Below, one piece after another: positions 7,899 to 16,286 of a stretch of 61,969 nucleotides of DNA. The notes beneath the pieces were generated by a model that made no database searches, was not told where the DNA came from, and saw nothing but the letters and a program-made list of their open reading frames with translations. The stretch is from an uncultured Acetatifactor sp. (lineage in GTDB: Bacteria > Bacillota > Clostridia > Lachnospirales > Lachnospiraceae): NCBI RefSeq assembly GCF_910585425.1, contig NZ_CAJUCP010000022.1, positions 1-61,969 of the forward strand. The letters run 5' to 3'. Numbering within the stretch: the stretch's first letter is position 1; every line of letters begins with the position of its first letter. The position numbers were made by a program, and so were the translations under genes.

Positions 7899-7958
7899 TT
7901 GCCTTTCTATCCCAATCCCCTATAATAAACTTTAATGACTGAATCAATGACCGGATTC
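7899..7958 (+). promoter_or_regulatory. Promoter and operator-like palindrome of the 7978 gene
   Basis: TTGCCT (7899-7904) and TATAAT (7921-7926) are 16 bases apart. Immediately downstream, TGAATC and GATTCA form an inverted repeat with an 8-base gap, a plausible repressor site. The gene start follows at 7978 after CGGAGG. Confidence 0.6.
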
Positions 7959-7977
7959 ATGAAACGGAGGTATCCAT

Positions 7978-9477
7978 ATGAAGATCATAAACATCATGAA
8001 TTTTGTAAGACAGTGCGACCCCAGGATGGAGGACTCGGAGCGCATCCTATATGAGACCACTGCCGCGGAAGTAGCGCTGGTGAAGGAATACGGCCTGGAC
8101 AGCACCTTCCTGCTGCAATATGACGCGGCAATCGATCCAGGCTATCAGGAGCTGTTCCGCAGGGAGGCTGACAGTCATATGGAGCTGGGATTATGGTATG
8201 AGATCGTGCAGCCCCTGACCCAAAAGGCCGGCATACCCTGGAGAGGGCGGGAAGGCTGGCCCTGGGACTGGCATGTGATACCGGGCTTCTCCATGGCCTA
8301 CACCGTGGAGGAAAGAAAGAAGCTGATCGACATTGCCATGGAAGACTTCCGGGCAATATTCGGAGAATATCCGAAGACCGTTGCCAGCTGGCTGCTGGAC
8401 AGCTTTACCGTGAACTATCTGGCGGACAACTATCCGGTCAAGGCCTTCGCCATCTGCCGGGACCAGACCAACACGGATGCCTACACGCTTGTAGGCGGTT
8501 ATTTCAACCAGGCCTACTATCCCTCCAGGCGCAGCATGTTCACCCCGGCCCAATCGGCCGAGCAGCAGGTCAACGTGCCCATGTTCCGCCTGTTGGGCCC
8601 TGACCCGATCCATAATTATGACGGAGAGCGGTACATGACAAACGAAAAATACCTGCCCTACCATGGCTGCTGCACCCTGGAGCCCATCTGGGAATCCGGC
8701 TCCAACCCTGAAACCGTGGACTGGTTCTTCCGGAACTATTTCCGCAATGAAGACCTGGGCTTCTCCTATGCCCAGCTTGGGCAGGAGAACAGCTTCGGCC
8801 CGGACCTCCTGCCCGGCCTGCGGATGCAGTTCGAGAAGCTGAAGAGCTGGCCCGACCTGTGCGTCTGGAAAATGGGGGAGACGGGAGAATGGTTCCGGAA
8901 GACTTATCCTGACGGCACGCCTGCCACCAGCGTCAGCGCCCTGGACGACTGGGACGGCACGGACCGGATTCAGTCCGTCTACTACGACTGTAAGAATTAC
9001 GTCGCCAATCTATTCCGCTGTGACGGGAAGGTGTTCCTGCGCTGTCTGTACTGCTTTGATGAGGACGCGCCGGAGAGGTATCTGGACAGGCCCTGCGAGA
9101 CCTGGGACGCCACCTATGAGAACCTGCCCGTGGTGGACACGCTCCTGTGGGAGGGAAACCAGGGGCTTGTACTGGATCTCCAGGGCATGCCCCTCTGCAT
9201 GGCAAAGGCAGGGGACGGGCGTCTGACCGTGTCCTGGGGGGACAGGCAGGTAACCTTCACGGAAGAGGGCATCCGAATCAGAGGCATCCGGGAGCTGTTC
9301 CTCGATGCAAAGGGCTGTCTGGCACAGCCAAGCTGCCGCGAGGACCGAATCTGTTACCGTTATGGGGAACGGGAATATGCGCTCTGCGCGGCAGGCGGAA
9401 CCGCCGTCCCCAAAGACAGCGGCTTCCGGATTCTTTCTTCCGGGCAGGAGCTTACCCTCTTCCTGGAGCGGCGCTGA
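7978..9477 (+). CDS. Uncharacterised 499-aa protein, possibly carbohydrate-related
   Basis: I do not recognise the family with confidence. CGGAGG precedes the ATG by 8 bases. The N-terminal 300 residues alternate strands and helices with conserved-looking blocks (TFLLQYDAAIDPGYQELF, GREGWPWDWHVIPGFSMAYT, PKTVASWLLDSFTVNYLAD), reminiscent of a polysaccharide deacetylase or DUF3863-like barrel. The C-terminal 130 residues look like a beta-sandwich (VLDLQGMPLCMAKAGDGRLT). There is no signal peptide, so it acts in the cytosol. It has its own promoter and no operon partner. A role in glycan or glycoside turnover is a guess from fold impression and from the surrounding hydrolase genes. Confidence 0.7.
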   Translation: MKIINIMNFVRQCDPRMEDSERILYETTAAEVALVKEYGLDSTFLLQYDAAIDPGYQELFRREADSHMELGLWYEIVQPLTQKAGIPWRGREGWPWDWHVIPGFSMAYTVEERKKLIDIAMEDFRAIFGEYPKTVASWLLDSFTVNYLADNYPVKAFAICRDQTNTDAYTLVGGYFNQAYYPSRRSMFTPAQSAEQQVNVPMFRLLGPDPIHNYDGERYMTNEKYLPYHGCCTLEPIWESGSNPETVDWFFRNYFRNEDLGFSYAQLGQENSFGPDLLPGLRMQFEKLKSWPDLCVWKMGETGEWFRKTYPDGTPATSVSALDDWDGTDRIQSVYYDCKNYVANLFRCDGKVFLRCLYCFDEDAPERYLDRPCETWDATYENLPVVDTLLWEGNQGLVLDLQGMPLCMAKAGDGRLTVSWGDRQVTFTEEGIRIRGIRELFLDAKGCLAQPSCREDRICYRYGEREYALCAAGGTAVPKDSGFRILSSGQELTLFLERR

Positions 9478-9504
9478 GATTCCACCTGCCAGAAGCCCCC
9501 GAGC

Positions 9505-9564
9505 GGACGGCCCTCTGCTACTTTTGTCTGCGCAGGGCAGCGCCTGTGCGCACCGTGGCCGTCC
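9505..9564. terminator. Long hairpin between convergent genes
   Basis: GGACGGCC (9505-9512) and GGCCGTCC (9557-9564) close a stem whose interior also pairs (TGCGCAGG with CCTGTGCG). It sits between two genes that end toward each other and could terminate both, though no clear T-run is present. Confidence 0.45.
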
Positions 9565-9577
9565 CGCCTGCTTCCGT

Positions 9578-10981
9578 TTAAATCACCGTCAACACCCCCA
9601 CCGATTTCAAAAACAGGATTACCAACAGCACCGGCGCGATGAACTTCACCATCACCACATACAGCCCGCGCCTGCGGAACTTGTCCCCTGTCTTCTCCAC
9701 CTCGTCGATTACCGCCTGGGGCTTCAGCAGCCATCCGATCAGGACACAGGTTCCGATCGCCACCAGGGGCATGAACAGGTTGTTGCTCAGATAGTCCATG
9801 ACATCCAGGATCTGTGCCGTGGCCCCGTTGGGGAGCTCCAGCTCGAAATACCATATGTTGTAGCCAAGGCATACCACAATCCCCGCGGCCAGGGCCACCG
9901 CCATTTCCACCAGGGACGCCTTCAGCCTGGACCAGTGGAGCTTGTCCATCAGGCTGGAGACCACCGCCTCCATGACGGATATCGCGCTGGTCAGGGCCGC
10001 GAACAGCACCATGGCGAAGAACAGGCATCCAATCACGTTGCCGATTCCTCCCATGGCCGAGAACACCCGAGGGAGCGAGACGAACATCAGGCTGGGCCCG
10101 GAAGCCTCCATCCCCTCCCTGCCCATGAAGGTGAACACTGCCGGGATAATCATGACACCTGCCAGGAAGGCCACCAGGGTGTCGAAGATCTCAATCTGGT
10201 TGATGGAACGGACCAGGTTCGCATCGTCCTTCACATAGGAGCCATAGGTCACCATGATTCCCATGGCCACGCTTAAGCTGAAGAAGAGCTGCCCCATGGC
10301 GTCCAGGAGCACGGTAAAGAAGCCCTGCAGGGTGATGCCGCTCAAATCCGGCACCACATAGATCCGCATTCCCTGCAGCCCCGTCCTGGTGACGCCGTCC
10401 GCGTCCGTATGGGAAATCGTCAGGGAAAAGACAGCGATCCCCAGCACCAGGAGAATCAGAATCGGCATCAGCACCTTGGAGAAGTTCTCAATCCCCTTGT
10501 TCACCCCGAGGATGATGATCACGGATACCACTGCCAGGAAGATTGCCAGCATCACGATGGGGGAGAACTGGCTGGTGATGAAATCCGTAAAATACCCGTC
10601 CTGGGCCGCCCGCATGCCCTCCCCTGTGAGGTAGGCCAGGAAATACCGGATTACCCAGCCGCCGATCACGCAGTAGTACGGCAGGATGATGACGGGCACC
10701 AGGGAGGCCACCACGCCCAAGAATCCCCACTTGGGCCGCAGCTTCGCGTAGGCCGTCAGCGGGCTCTGCTTGGTCTTCCTGCCGATCGCCACCTCCGTGA
10801 CCAGAAGCGTGAACCCGAATGTCAGCGCCAATATCAGGTAGACCGCCAGGAACAGCCCTCCCCCGTCCTTTGCCGCCAGATAGGGGAACCTCCAGATATT
10901 CCCCAGCCCTACGGCGCTTCCGGCCGCCGCCAGGACAAAACCCACCGAGCCTGAAAATGAATTCCTTTTTTGATGTTCCAT
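9578..10981 (-). CDS. Sodium-dependent transporter of the NSS (SNF) family
   Basis: This 467-residue integral membrane protein belongs to the LeuT-fold neurotransmitter:sodium symporter family, which imports amino acids or related solutes with Na+. The family signature is clear in helix 1: GSAVGLGNIWRFPYLAAKDG. It is followed by about ten to eleven further membrane segments, including VIGGWVIRYFLAYL, FSLSVAMGIMVTYGSYV and the helix 8 block FAALTSAISVMEAVVSSL. GGAGG lies 6 bases before ATG 10981, so I prefer this to the upstream in-frame start at 11026. The substrate cannot be read from sequence. It is monocistronic, with its own promoter. Confidence 0.92.
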   Translation of the reverse strand: MEHQKRNSFSGSVGFVLAAAGSAVGLGNIWRFPYLAAKDGGGLFLAVYLILALTFGFTLLVTEVAIGRKTKQSPLTAYAKLRPKWGFLGVVASLVPVIILPYYCVIGGWVIRYFLAYLTGEGMRAAQDGYFTDFITSQFSPIVMLAIFLAVVSVIIILGVNKGIENFSKVLMPILILLVLGIAVFSLTISHTDADGVTRTGLQGMRIYVVPDLSGITLQGFFTVLLDAMGQLFFSLSVAMGIMVTYGSYVKDDANLVRSINQIEIFDTLVAFLAGVMIIPAVFTFMGREGMEASGPSLMFVSLPRVFSAMGGIGNVIGCLFFAMVLFAALTSAISVMEAVVSSLMDKLHWSRLKASLVEMAVALAAGIVVCLGYNIWYFELELPNGATAQILDVMDYLSNNLFMPLVAIGTCVLIGWLLKPQAVIDEVEKTGDKFRRRGLYVVMVKFIAPVLLVILFLKSVGVLTVI

Positions 10982-11040
10982 ACCTTTCCTCCAACCTTTC
11001 CTCGTTTGTCTGTCTTCAATGGCCAAATAATAGAAATCTC

Positions 11041-11069
11041 ATTATACTAAGGGAGGGCGGATTTTACAA
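11041..11069 (-). promoter_or_regulatory. Promoter of the NSS transporter
   Basis: On the minus strand TTGTAA (11069-11064) and TATAAT (11046-11041) are separated by 17 bases, a near-consensus sigma-A promoter about 60 bases before the ATG. Confidence 0.65.
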
Positions 11070-11126
11070 GGGTCTTTTATAATGCTATTTGGATAATAAA
11101 ATCATATATTCACACCTATTTTCAGA

Positions 11127-11155
11127 TTGATTTTCCCGCGGTGCGGGAATATAAT
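11127..11155 (+). promoter_or_regulatory. Promoter with a palindrome filling its spacer
   Basis: TTGATT (11127-11132) and TATAAT (11150-11155) are 17 bases apart. The entire spacer is the perfect palindrome TTCCCGC-GGT-GCGGGAA (11133-11149). A protein bound there would directly control RNA polymerase, as a repressor or a MerR-like distorting activator. It drives the DUF4143 ATPase. Confidence 0.65.
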
Positions 11156-11212
11156 AGAAATGTGATTACAGTCACGTTTTTATTATATTTTATGTGCAAT
11201 GGAGGACCTGAC

Positions 11213-12553
11213 ATGAAGCGTCTTATGATGGAACAGCTGACAGCCTGGAAAAAATCACCCTATCGGAAACCTTTGATACTCAAGGGCGTCCGGCAGGTGG
11301 GCAAGACCTGGCTCCTGAAAGAGTTCGGCAGAGAATACTACGAAAATACCGCCTACTTTAACTTCGACGAGCATGAAGAGTACAGACAGTTCTTTGAAAC
11401 CACAAAGGACGTGAATCGCATCCTCCAGAACCTGATGCTGGCCAGCGGGCAGAAAATCCTTCCGGAAAAGACCCTTGTCATTTTCGATGAGATACAGGAC
11501 TGCCCCAAGGTCATCAACTCCCTGAAATATTTCTGCGAAAATGCGCCCGAGTACCACATTGCATGCGCCGGCTCTTTGCTTGGAATCGCGTTGGCCAGAC
11601 CGTCTTCCTTTCCCGTGGGCAAGGTGAACTTCATGCAGATCGATCCCATGACCTTCACGGAATTCCTCCTGGCCAACGGGGATGCGAACCTGGCCGCATT
11701 CCTGGATACCGTCCGTACACCGGAGCCCCTTCCGGATGCCTTTTTCAACCCTTTGTACGAGAAGCTGAAAATGTATTATGTGACCGGAGGCATGCCGGAG
11801 CCTGTGCTGATGTGGACCCAGGCCCGCGACGTGGATGCCATGCAGGAATCCCTGTCCGACATCATCGGCGCATACGAACGGGATTTCGCAAAGCATCCCG
11901 ACGTGACCCAGTTCCCGAAAATCTCCATGGTCTGGAAGTCTGTCCCCTCCCAGCTCGCCAGGGAGAACAAGAAATTTCTCTATAAAGTCGTGAAAGAAGG
12001 CGCCAGGGCCAGAGAATACGAAGATGCGCTGCAGTGGCTTGTGGACGCCAGGCTGGTGCACAAGGTCTACCGGAGCAGCGCCCCGTGGCTCCCCGCCTGC
12101 GCCTATGACGACCTGTCCGCCTTCAAAATCTATCTCGCAGACGTAGGCCTGCTACGCCGCCTGGCAATGCTGGCCCCCACCGCTTTCGGCGAAGGGAACC
12201 GGCTGTTCACCGAATTCAAAGGGGCCCTGACAGAAAATTACGTCCTTCAGGCATTAATCGCCCAGTTTGAAGCCGCCCCCAGATACTGGAGCCAGAGCAA
12301 TCCGCCCTATGAGGTGGATTTCCTGATTCAGCGGAACAATGATATCTTCCCTGTGGAGGTCAAATCCGAAGCCAATACGACCAGCAAAAGCCTGAAAAAG
12401 TTCAAGGAACTGTTTTCCGATAAAGTAAAATTGCGGATTCGCTTCTCTCTGGACAACCTGAGACTGGACGGGGACGTGCTGAATGTCCCTCTCTTCATGG
12501 CCGATCATACAGACCGTCTGATTGGGGCCGCTTTGGAACGGCGCGGTTCCTAA
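11213..12553 (+). CDS. AAA ATPase with DUF4143 C-terminal domain
   Basis: This 446-residue protein has an N-terminal AAA_14 ATPase: Walker A GVRQVGKT (25-32) and Walker B LVIFDEIQ (about 84-91), followed by sensor-like CAGSLLGIALARP. The C-terminal half is DUF4143, with YLADVGLLRRLA and the PD-(D/E)XK-like segment YEVDFLIQRNNDIFPVEVKS (D..ExK). GGAGG sits 6 bases before ATG 11213; the upstream in-frame ATG lies inside the promoter. Such proteins occur in many copies in anaerobes with no settled function; mobile-element or defence links are often suggested. It converges with psd, only 8 bases away. Confidence 0.88.
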   Translation: MKRLMMEQLTAWKKSPYRKPLILKGVRQVGKTWLLKEFGREYYENTAYFNFDEHEEYRQFFETTKDVNRILQNLMLASGQKILPEKTLVIFDEIQDCPKVINSLKYFCENAPEYHIACAGSLLGIALARPSSFPVGKVNFMQIDPMTFTEFLLANGDANLAAFLDTVRTPEPLPDAFFNPLYEKLKMYYVTGGMPEPVLMWTQARDVDAMQESLSDIIGAYERDFAKHPDVTQFPKISMVWKSVPSQLARENKKFLYKVVKEGARAREYEDALQWLVDARLVHKVYRSSAPWLPACAYDDLSAFKIYLADVGLLRRLAMLAPTAFGEGNRLFTEFKGALTENYVLQALIAQFEAAPRYWSQSNPPYEVDFLIQRNNDIFPVEVKSEANTTSKSLKKFKELFSDKVKLRIRFSLDNLRLDGDVLNVPLFMADHTDRLIGAALERRGS

Positions 12554-12560
12554 GTCCGGA

Positions 12561-13436
12561 TCACCCCCGGGGCTTTCCCCCCACCCGCTCCCCCAGGCGC
12601 ACCCTGGTCTCCAGTCCATAGCGGGAGTTCTCCAGGATATCCCCCTCCGGCAGGGCCGCGCCTTTTTCGGTCATGAGGATCACCGTGGAGCCGCCGAAGG
12701 CGAAGCGCCCCTTCTCCCAGCCCCTGCGCACCCGCTCGCCCCTGGCATGGTTCCTGATCTCCCCCACCAGCAGCGCGCCCACCTCCATCTGGAGCATCTC
12801 GCCGAAATGCTCCGAACGGATGGTGCAGTATTCCCTGGTGTTCTCCTTGTACACGGGGAAATGGTCGTTGGCCACCGGATTCACCGTGTGCAGCACCCCG
12901 GGAATCCGCACGGGCTCTGATGCCCTGCCGTTGTCCACATAGATATACCGATGGTAGTCCTCCACACACAGCCGGAACACCCACACATACCCCCCGGCAT
13001 ACCTGGCGGCCAGCCGATAGTCCCGCAGGAGGCTCTGTACTGTATACCGTGTATGCTTGATTGTAAATTCACACTGATTGTCTACAGGATAGACCGTGAG
13101 CCTGCCGTCACAGGGGCTCACCAGAGCCTCCGGGCAGGGGTCCAACCTCCGCGCCCCCGGGGCCAGCCTCCTGGTAAAGAACTCATTGTAGGAGGCATAT
13201 GCCTGCTTCCGGTAATCCGCCATGTCGATGGAATGGCTGCGGATGAACCGGGGAATCAGCCCCCTTGAGAGCCCGGAATCCAAAAAGGCCCCTGCCAGTC
13301 TCGAGACCGCCGGGGACACCAGGAGCTTCACCAGCGCCCTGCCGGGCACATGGCCATAGAGCCCCTCCAGAAGGGCATCCTGCAGGGAGCCCGCCTCCAC
13401 GATCGTACCTTTCCTGTCCACTACCACCGAACCCAT
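12561..13436 (-). CDS. psd: Phosphatidylserine decarboxylase proenzyme
   Basis: The 291-residue proenzyme converts phosphatidylserine to phosphatidylethanolamine at the membrane. The charge-relay residues are in place: SPCDGR (D110), DYHRY (H162) and LHTVNP (H183). Self-cleavage should occur at FGGST between G249 and S250, giving a pyruvoyl group on the new alpha-chain N-terminus; the motif is GGST, as in group II enzymes, rather than LGST. It lies 57 bases downstream of pssA on the same strand, matching the order of the pathway (PssA makes its substrate). Confidence 0.93.
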   Translation of the reverse strand: MGSVVVDRKGTIVEAGSLQDALLEGLYGHVPGRALVKLLVSPAVSRLAGAFLDSGLSRGLIPRFIRSHSIDMADYRKQAYASYNEFFTRRLAPGARRLDPCPEALVSPCDGRLTVYPVDNQCEFTIKHTRYTVQSLLRDYRLAARYAGGYVWVFRLCVEDYHRYIYVDNGRASEPVRIPGVLHTVNPVANDHFPVYKENTREYCTIRSEHFGEMLQMEVGALLVGEIRNHARGERVRRGWEKGRFAFGGSTVILMTEKGAALPEGDILENSRYGLETRVRLGERVGGKPRG

Positions 13437-13493
13437 AAACGCTCCTTTCCCTGCGCCCGCAGCCCCTTCCAGGCCCCTATGCCTGCCGTAACC

Positions 13494-14150
13494 TCATATG
13501 TGCCCCTTCAGCAGATTCCTCCAGCTATGCCATGCGAAGAGGATCACCACCACCGCCAGCGCCACCGCCGCCACGATCAGCAGCACCTGCTTCACGTTAG
13601 GCTTCCGGAGCCGGAAATTCAAAATGAACAGAAACCCCACCAGCGCCACCACGATATGCAGCACTGCGATGAAAGCCCCGTGGGTGGGGAACAGGGGGGA
13701 TACCACGAACAGGAGCGGCAGCGCGATCGCCATGGAAGTGATGGGCAGCCCCTGATAATACTTACGCGCCCCCCCTTCTTCCCTCTGGCGCTTGGCCTCC
13801 ATCACATTGAAATACCCCAGCCGTATCAGCCCTGCCAGCCCGTACAGTGCCAAAATCGCCATCCCATAGATGCGGTCCATCCCCAGCCTGTAGCAGATCA
13901 CGATGGGCAGCACCCCGAAGCAGACGATATCGCACAGAGAATCTATCTGGATTCCGAAGCTCTCCTCGTCCTCCGTCCGGTTCTTCTTGGTCCTGGCGAT
14001 CTTCCCGTCGAACATGTCGCAGAACCCGGAAAAGGCCAGGAAGAAAATCGCCCACTGCAGCTGCCTGGAGCTGGCGCAGAAAATCCCCGCCACCGCGGAT
14101 ATGAAGCTGATATATGTCAGTATCACCGTATAATCATAAAATCCTATCAC
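13494..14150 (-). CDS. pssA: CDP-diacylglycerol--serine O-phosphatidyltransferase
   Basis: This 218-residue membrane enzyme makes phosphatidylserine from CDP-diacylglycerol and serine. The CDP-alcohol phosphotransferase signature runs DMFDGKIAR (D45, D48, G49, A52, R53), then G66, D70 and D74 (GIQIDSLCD). The 12-residue gap between AR and G is typical of the PssA subgroup. Six to seven hydrophobic helices follow, ending in VLLIVAAVALAVVVILFAW and a basic tail. It is followed by psd, so the pair supplies phosphatidylethanolamine. Confidence 0.93.
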   Translation of the reverse strand: MIGFYDYTVILTYISFISAVAGIFCASSRQLQWAIFFLAFSGFCDMFDGKIARTKKNRTEDEESFGIQIDSLCDIVCFGVLPIVICYRLGMDRIYGMAILALYGLAGLIRLGYFNVMEAKRQREEGGARKYYQGLPITSMAIALPLLFVVSPLFPTHGAFIAVLHIVVALVGFLFILNFRLRKPNVKQVLLIVAAVALAVVVILFAWHSWRNLLKGHI

Positions 14151-14306
14151 AGGAAACCCTCCTCACATTTCTCCCCGACTCCCGAAATATCCTCCTGTAA
14201 TCCATACGCTCAGGCCCGCCCGACGGCATGGCCCCCAAGGTAAAAATAGTACAAAGTATATATCGGCAGAATCTGTCCAATCTATTAGCTTTTGCCGCCG
14301 GAATCC

Positions 14307-15374
14307 TCAAGTCTGCCGCTCCCGCCGGAACATGTAGTACAACTGGGCCACGATGGTGAAGACCGCACTGACCAGAAGCTCCCCGTAATACCCCATCCCC
14401 CTGGACAGGACCATGGCCGGCAGCAGCACCGTTCCGAACACCGGCGCGAAGATGGTCATGAACAGCGCCTCGCTGATCCCCATGCCTCCCGGAAGGGGCA
14501 GCATATCCACGGAGACGGATATCACCGCCTGCAGTAACACCACATCCCACAGGGGCGTGCCGGACATCCCGAAAGCCTGGTACACTGTCCATGTCACGAA
14601 GAACAGGGCCATCCGCTGCACAAAGGTGATCAGAATCACCCGGAAGATCAGGCCCACGTTCCGCTTCAGGTACAGCGCCGTCTCCCCGTACACCTCCATG
14701 GATTTCCCCAGTTTCCTGCCCCGCTCTTCCTTATGCCTCACGAACCGCAGCCGCTCCAGCAAAGCCAGGCCTTTGCACAGGAAGAACTCCGTCAGGGACG
14801 GGCAGAACACCAGCAGCGTCATGAAGGCCACACAGAACACGTTCAGCGACAGCCCCAGGTAGAATACCGGGAGGATTTCCTCCAGATAGCGGTGCATGAA
14901 GCCCCGGCCGAAGCACACCACGCCAGCCCCGATCACCACCAGCACCAGCTTGTAGGTGATGGTCACCACCATCAGTATCACCGCAGCCACCGGGATGGGT
15001 ATCTTCTCCTTTTTCATGAAATAGACCTGGGCGGGCTGGCCGCCGCTGGCAGAGGGCGTGATGCAACTGAAAAAGAACCCCGCCGAGGAGAACAGGAAAC
15101 AGATCCGCTTCCTCAGTCGGATGCCGAAGGAGGCCAGCATATGCCAGAGGATGATGGACTCTCCCCAGATGAAGACCAGTACCAGCGCCAGTCCGGGAAT
15201 CAGCCAGCGCATGTCCGCTTCCCGGATGGCACCCGTCATGGCTTCCAGATCCTCCCCGTGGAAGACGCCGTAGATGGTGAGCCCGAAGACCGCGGCCAGA
15301 AAAAGGGTATTCCATATTATTTTTTTCACCGGTATGCTTTTTTTCACTGGAATACCTTTTTTCCATGCCCCCAC
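14307..15374 (-). CDS. LPG-synthase transmembrane / UPF0104 family flippase-like protein
   Basis: This 355-residue polytopic protein matches the lysylphosphatidylglycerol synthase TM domain (YbhN/UPF0104), without the cytosolic aminoacyl-transferase half of MprF. Typical blocks are SCITPSASGGQPAQVYFM (about 103-120) and DMLPLPGGMGISEALFM (about 290-306), with about eight helices. MprF's membrane half moves lipids across the bilayer, so a lipid translocation role is a reasonable inference. The start is GTG 15374 after GGGAGG; it overlaps the PAP2 gene by 31 bases. The first codons are built from an 18-bp repeat (GIPVKK/SIPVKK). Confidence 0.85.
   Translation of the reverse strand: MGAWKKGIPVKKSIPVKKIIWNTLFLAAVFGLTIYGVFHGEDLEAMTGAIREADMRWLIPGLALVLVFIWGESIILWHMLASFGIRLRKRICFLFSSAGFFFSCITPSASGGQPAQVYFMKKEKIPIPVAAVILMVVTITYKLVLVVIGAGVVCFGRGFMHRYLEEILPVFYLGLSLNVFCVAFMTLLVFCPSLTEFFLCKGLALLERLRFVRHKEERGRKLGKSMEVYGETALYLKRNVGLIFRVILITFVQRMALFFVTWTVYQAFGMSGTPLWDVVLLQAVISVSVDMLPLPGGMGISEALFMTIFAPVFGTVLLPAMVLSRGMGYYGELLVSAVFTIVAQLYYMFRRERQT
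15331..15366. repeat. Two tandem 18-bp units at the 5' end of the LPG-TM gene
   Basis: GGTATGCTTTTTTTCACT (15331-15348) and GGAATACCTTTTTTCCAT (15349-15366) are T-rich relatives of the consensus GGAATGCCCTTCTTCCAT. In the gene's own frame they encode IPVKK repeats; in the alternative frame they read MEKRYS/SEKKHT, parallel to the MEEGHS repeats at 3153 and 4179. Confidence 0.55.
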
Positions 15375-16048
15375 GTATCTCTTCCTCCCAGATGAAGCGC
15401 TCTGTTGATTCTGTTCAAGATCCTCTCATAAGTCCCCCATATCCTTTGTCTCTTCCCGATGAAGAGGCAGATCTCCGCCAGGAGGACGCCGCCTATCACA
15501 TCCGGTATCACATGCTGCTTGGTGGTCAGCGTGGAGATGCAGACCAGGAGCGCCATCAGGCAGGACAGCCCTCTATACCATTTCGGAATGCTCTCCTTCC
15601 CCCGCAGCCCGATGTAGCAGAACCAGCTCACCAGGCAATGGATGGACGGGAACAGATTGTCCGCCGCGTCCGTGGCGTACAGGCCGATCATCACCTGGTT
15701 CCAGAAACCCTCCGGCGCCACCGCGGGCCTGGTGTTGGTGGTAGGGTAGAACAGGTAGAAGGCCAGGCACACGGCCCTGGACAGGAAGTCCGCCGCGAAG
15801 AACTGACACACATGTCGTTTCTCCTGTCTGGCGATCAGGATGTAGTTCACGATCCAGAACAGATAGCACCCCAGGTAGATTGCCGCCGTCCAGGGCACAA
15901 AGGGTATCAGACCGTCCAGCTCTCCCTCGATGTCATGATGGAACCAATCGCTGGTGAACACTCTGGATCCGAAGTACACCGTCATGTTCCAGGCCACAGC
16001 CACGATCAGCGGAATCCGTCCATATGACGGAATCAGGGAATTCAACAT
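15344..16048 (-). CDS. PAP2_3 / inositol-phosphorylceramide-synthase-like membrane phosphatase
   Basis: This PAP2-superfamily integral membrane protein has the vanadium-type acid phosphatase core: NLFPSIHCLVSW (motif 2 His) and STLTTKQHVIPDVIGGVLLAE (motif 3 His-Asp). The PSIHC...TKQHxxxD pattern is that of the PAP2_3 (Aur1/IPC synthase-like) subgroup, which transfers or removes lipid phospho-head groups on the outer face. I start at ATG 16048 after AAAGGTG; the frame is also open from TTG 16129 (261 residues). It is the first gene of the lipid cluster and overlaps the LPG-TM gene. Exact substrate unknown; head-group exchange is an inference. Confidence 0.85.
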   Translation of the reverse strand: MLNSLIPSYGRIPLIVAVAWNMTVYFGSRVFTSDWFHHDIEGELDGLIPFVPWTAAIYLGCYLFWIVNYILIARQEKRHVCQFFAADFLSRAVCLAFYLFYPTTNTRPAVAPEGFWNQVMIGLYATDAADNLFPSIHCLVSWFCYIGLRGKESIPKWYRGLSCLMALLVCISTLTTKQHVIPDVIGGVLLAEICLFIGKRQRIWGTYERILNRINRALHLGGRDTWGHGKKVFQ

Positions 16049-16200
16049 TTTTCGCACCTTTAGTACCCCCGTTCTCACTTTCCTATTAAGTCCATATAAG
16101 AATATATCAAAATTCTGATTCCGGCTCAATACGTTTTCCTATATCTTTAACAAATCTTTAGAGAATATTAAGCGGGGGGATTTTGCCAGAAAATACGCGG

Positions 16201-16240
16201 ATGTGCCAGCGCCGGAAAGGATCTCCGGACGCTGGCACAT
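16201..16240 (-). terminator. Terminator of the GH127 gene
   Basis: A 40-base near-perfect hairpin has outer arms ATGTGCCAGCG and CGCTGGCACAT, with inner CCGGA/TCCGG. On the minus strand it is followed by a T-containing stretch. It closes the glycan-utilisation locus before the lipid cluster. Confidence 0.8.
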
Positions 16241-16286
16241 AGACTTCTTCCTGATTCATCGGACGCATTTCAATCTGTTTCTTTTA

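Noticed and set aside
9305..10276. Open plus-strand frame of 323 codons opposite the NSS transporter
   Set aside because: His/Gln-rich low-complexity translation with no ribosome site; antisense of conserved transmembrane segments.
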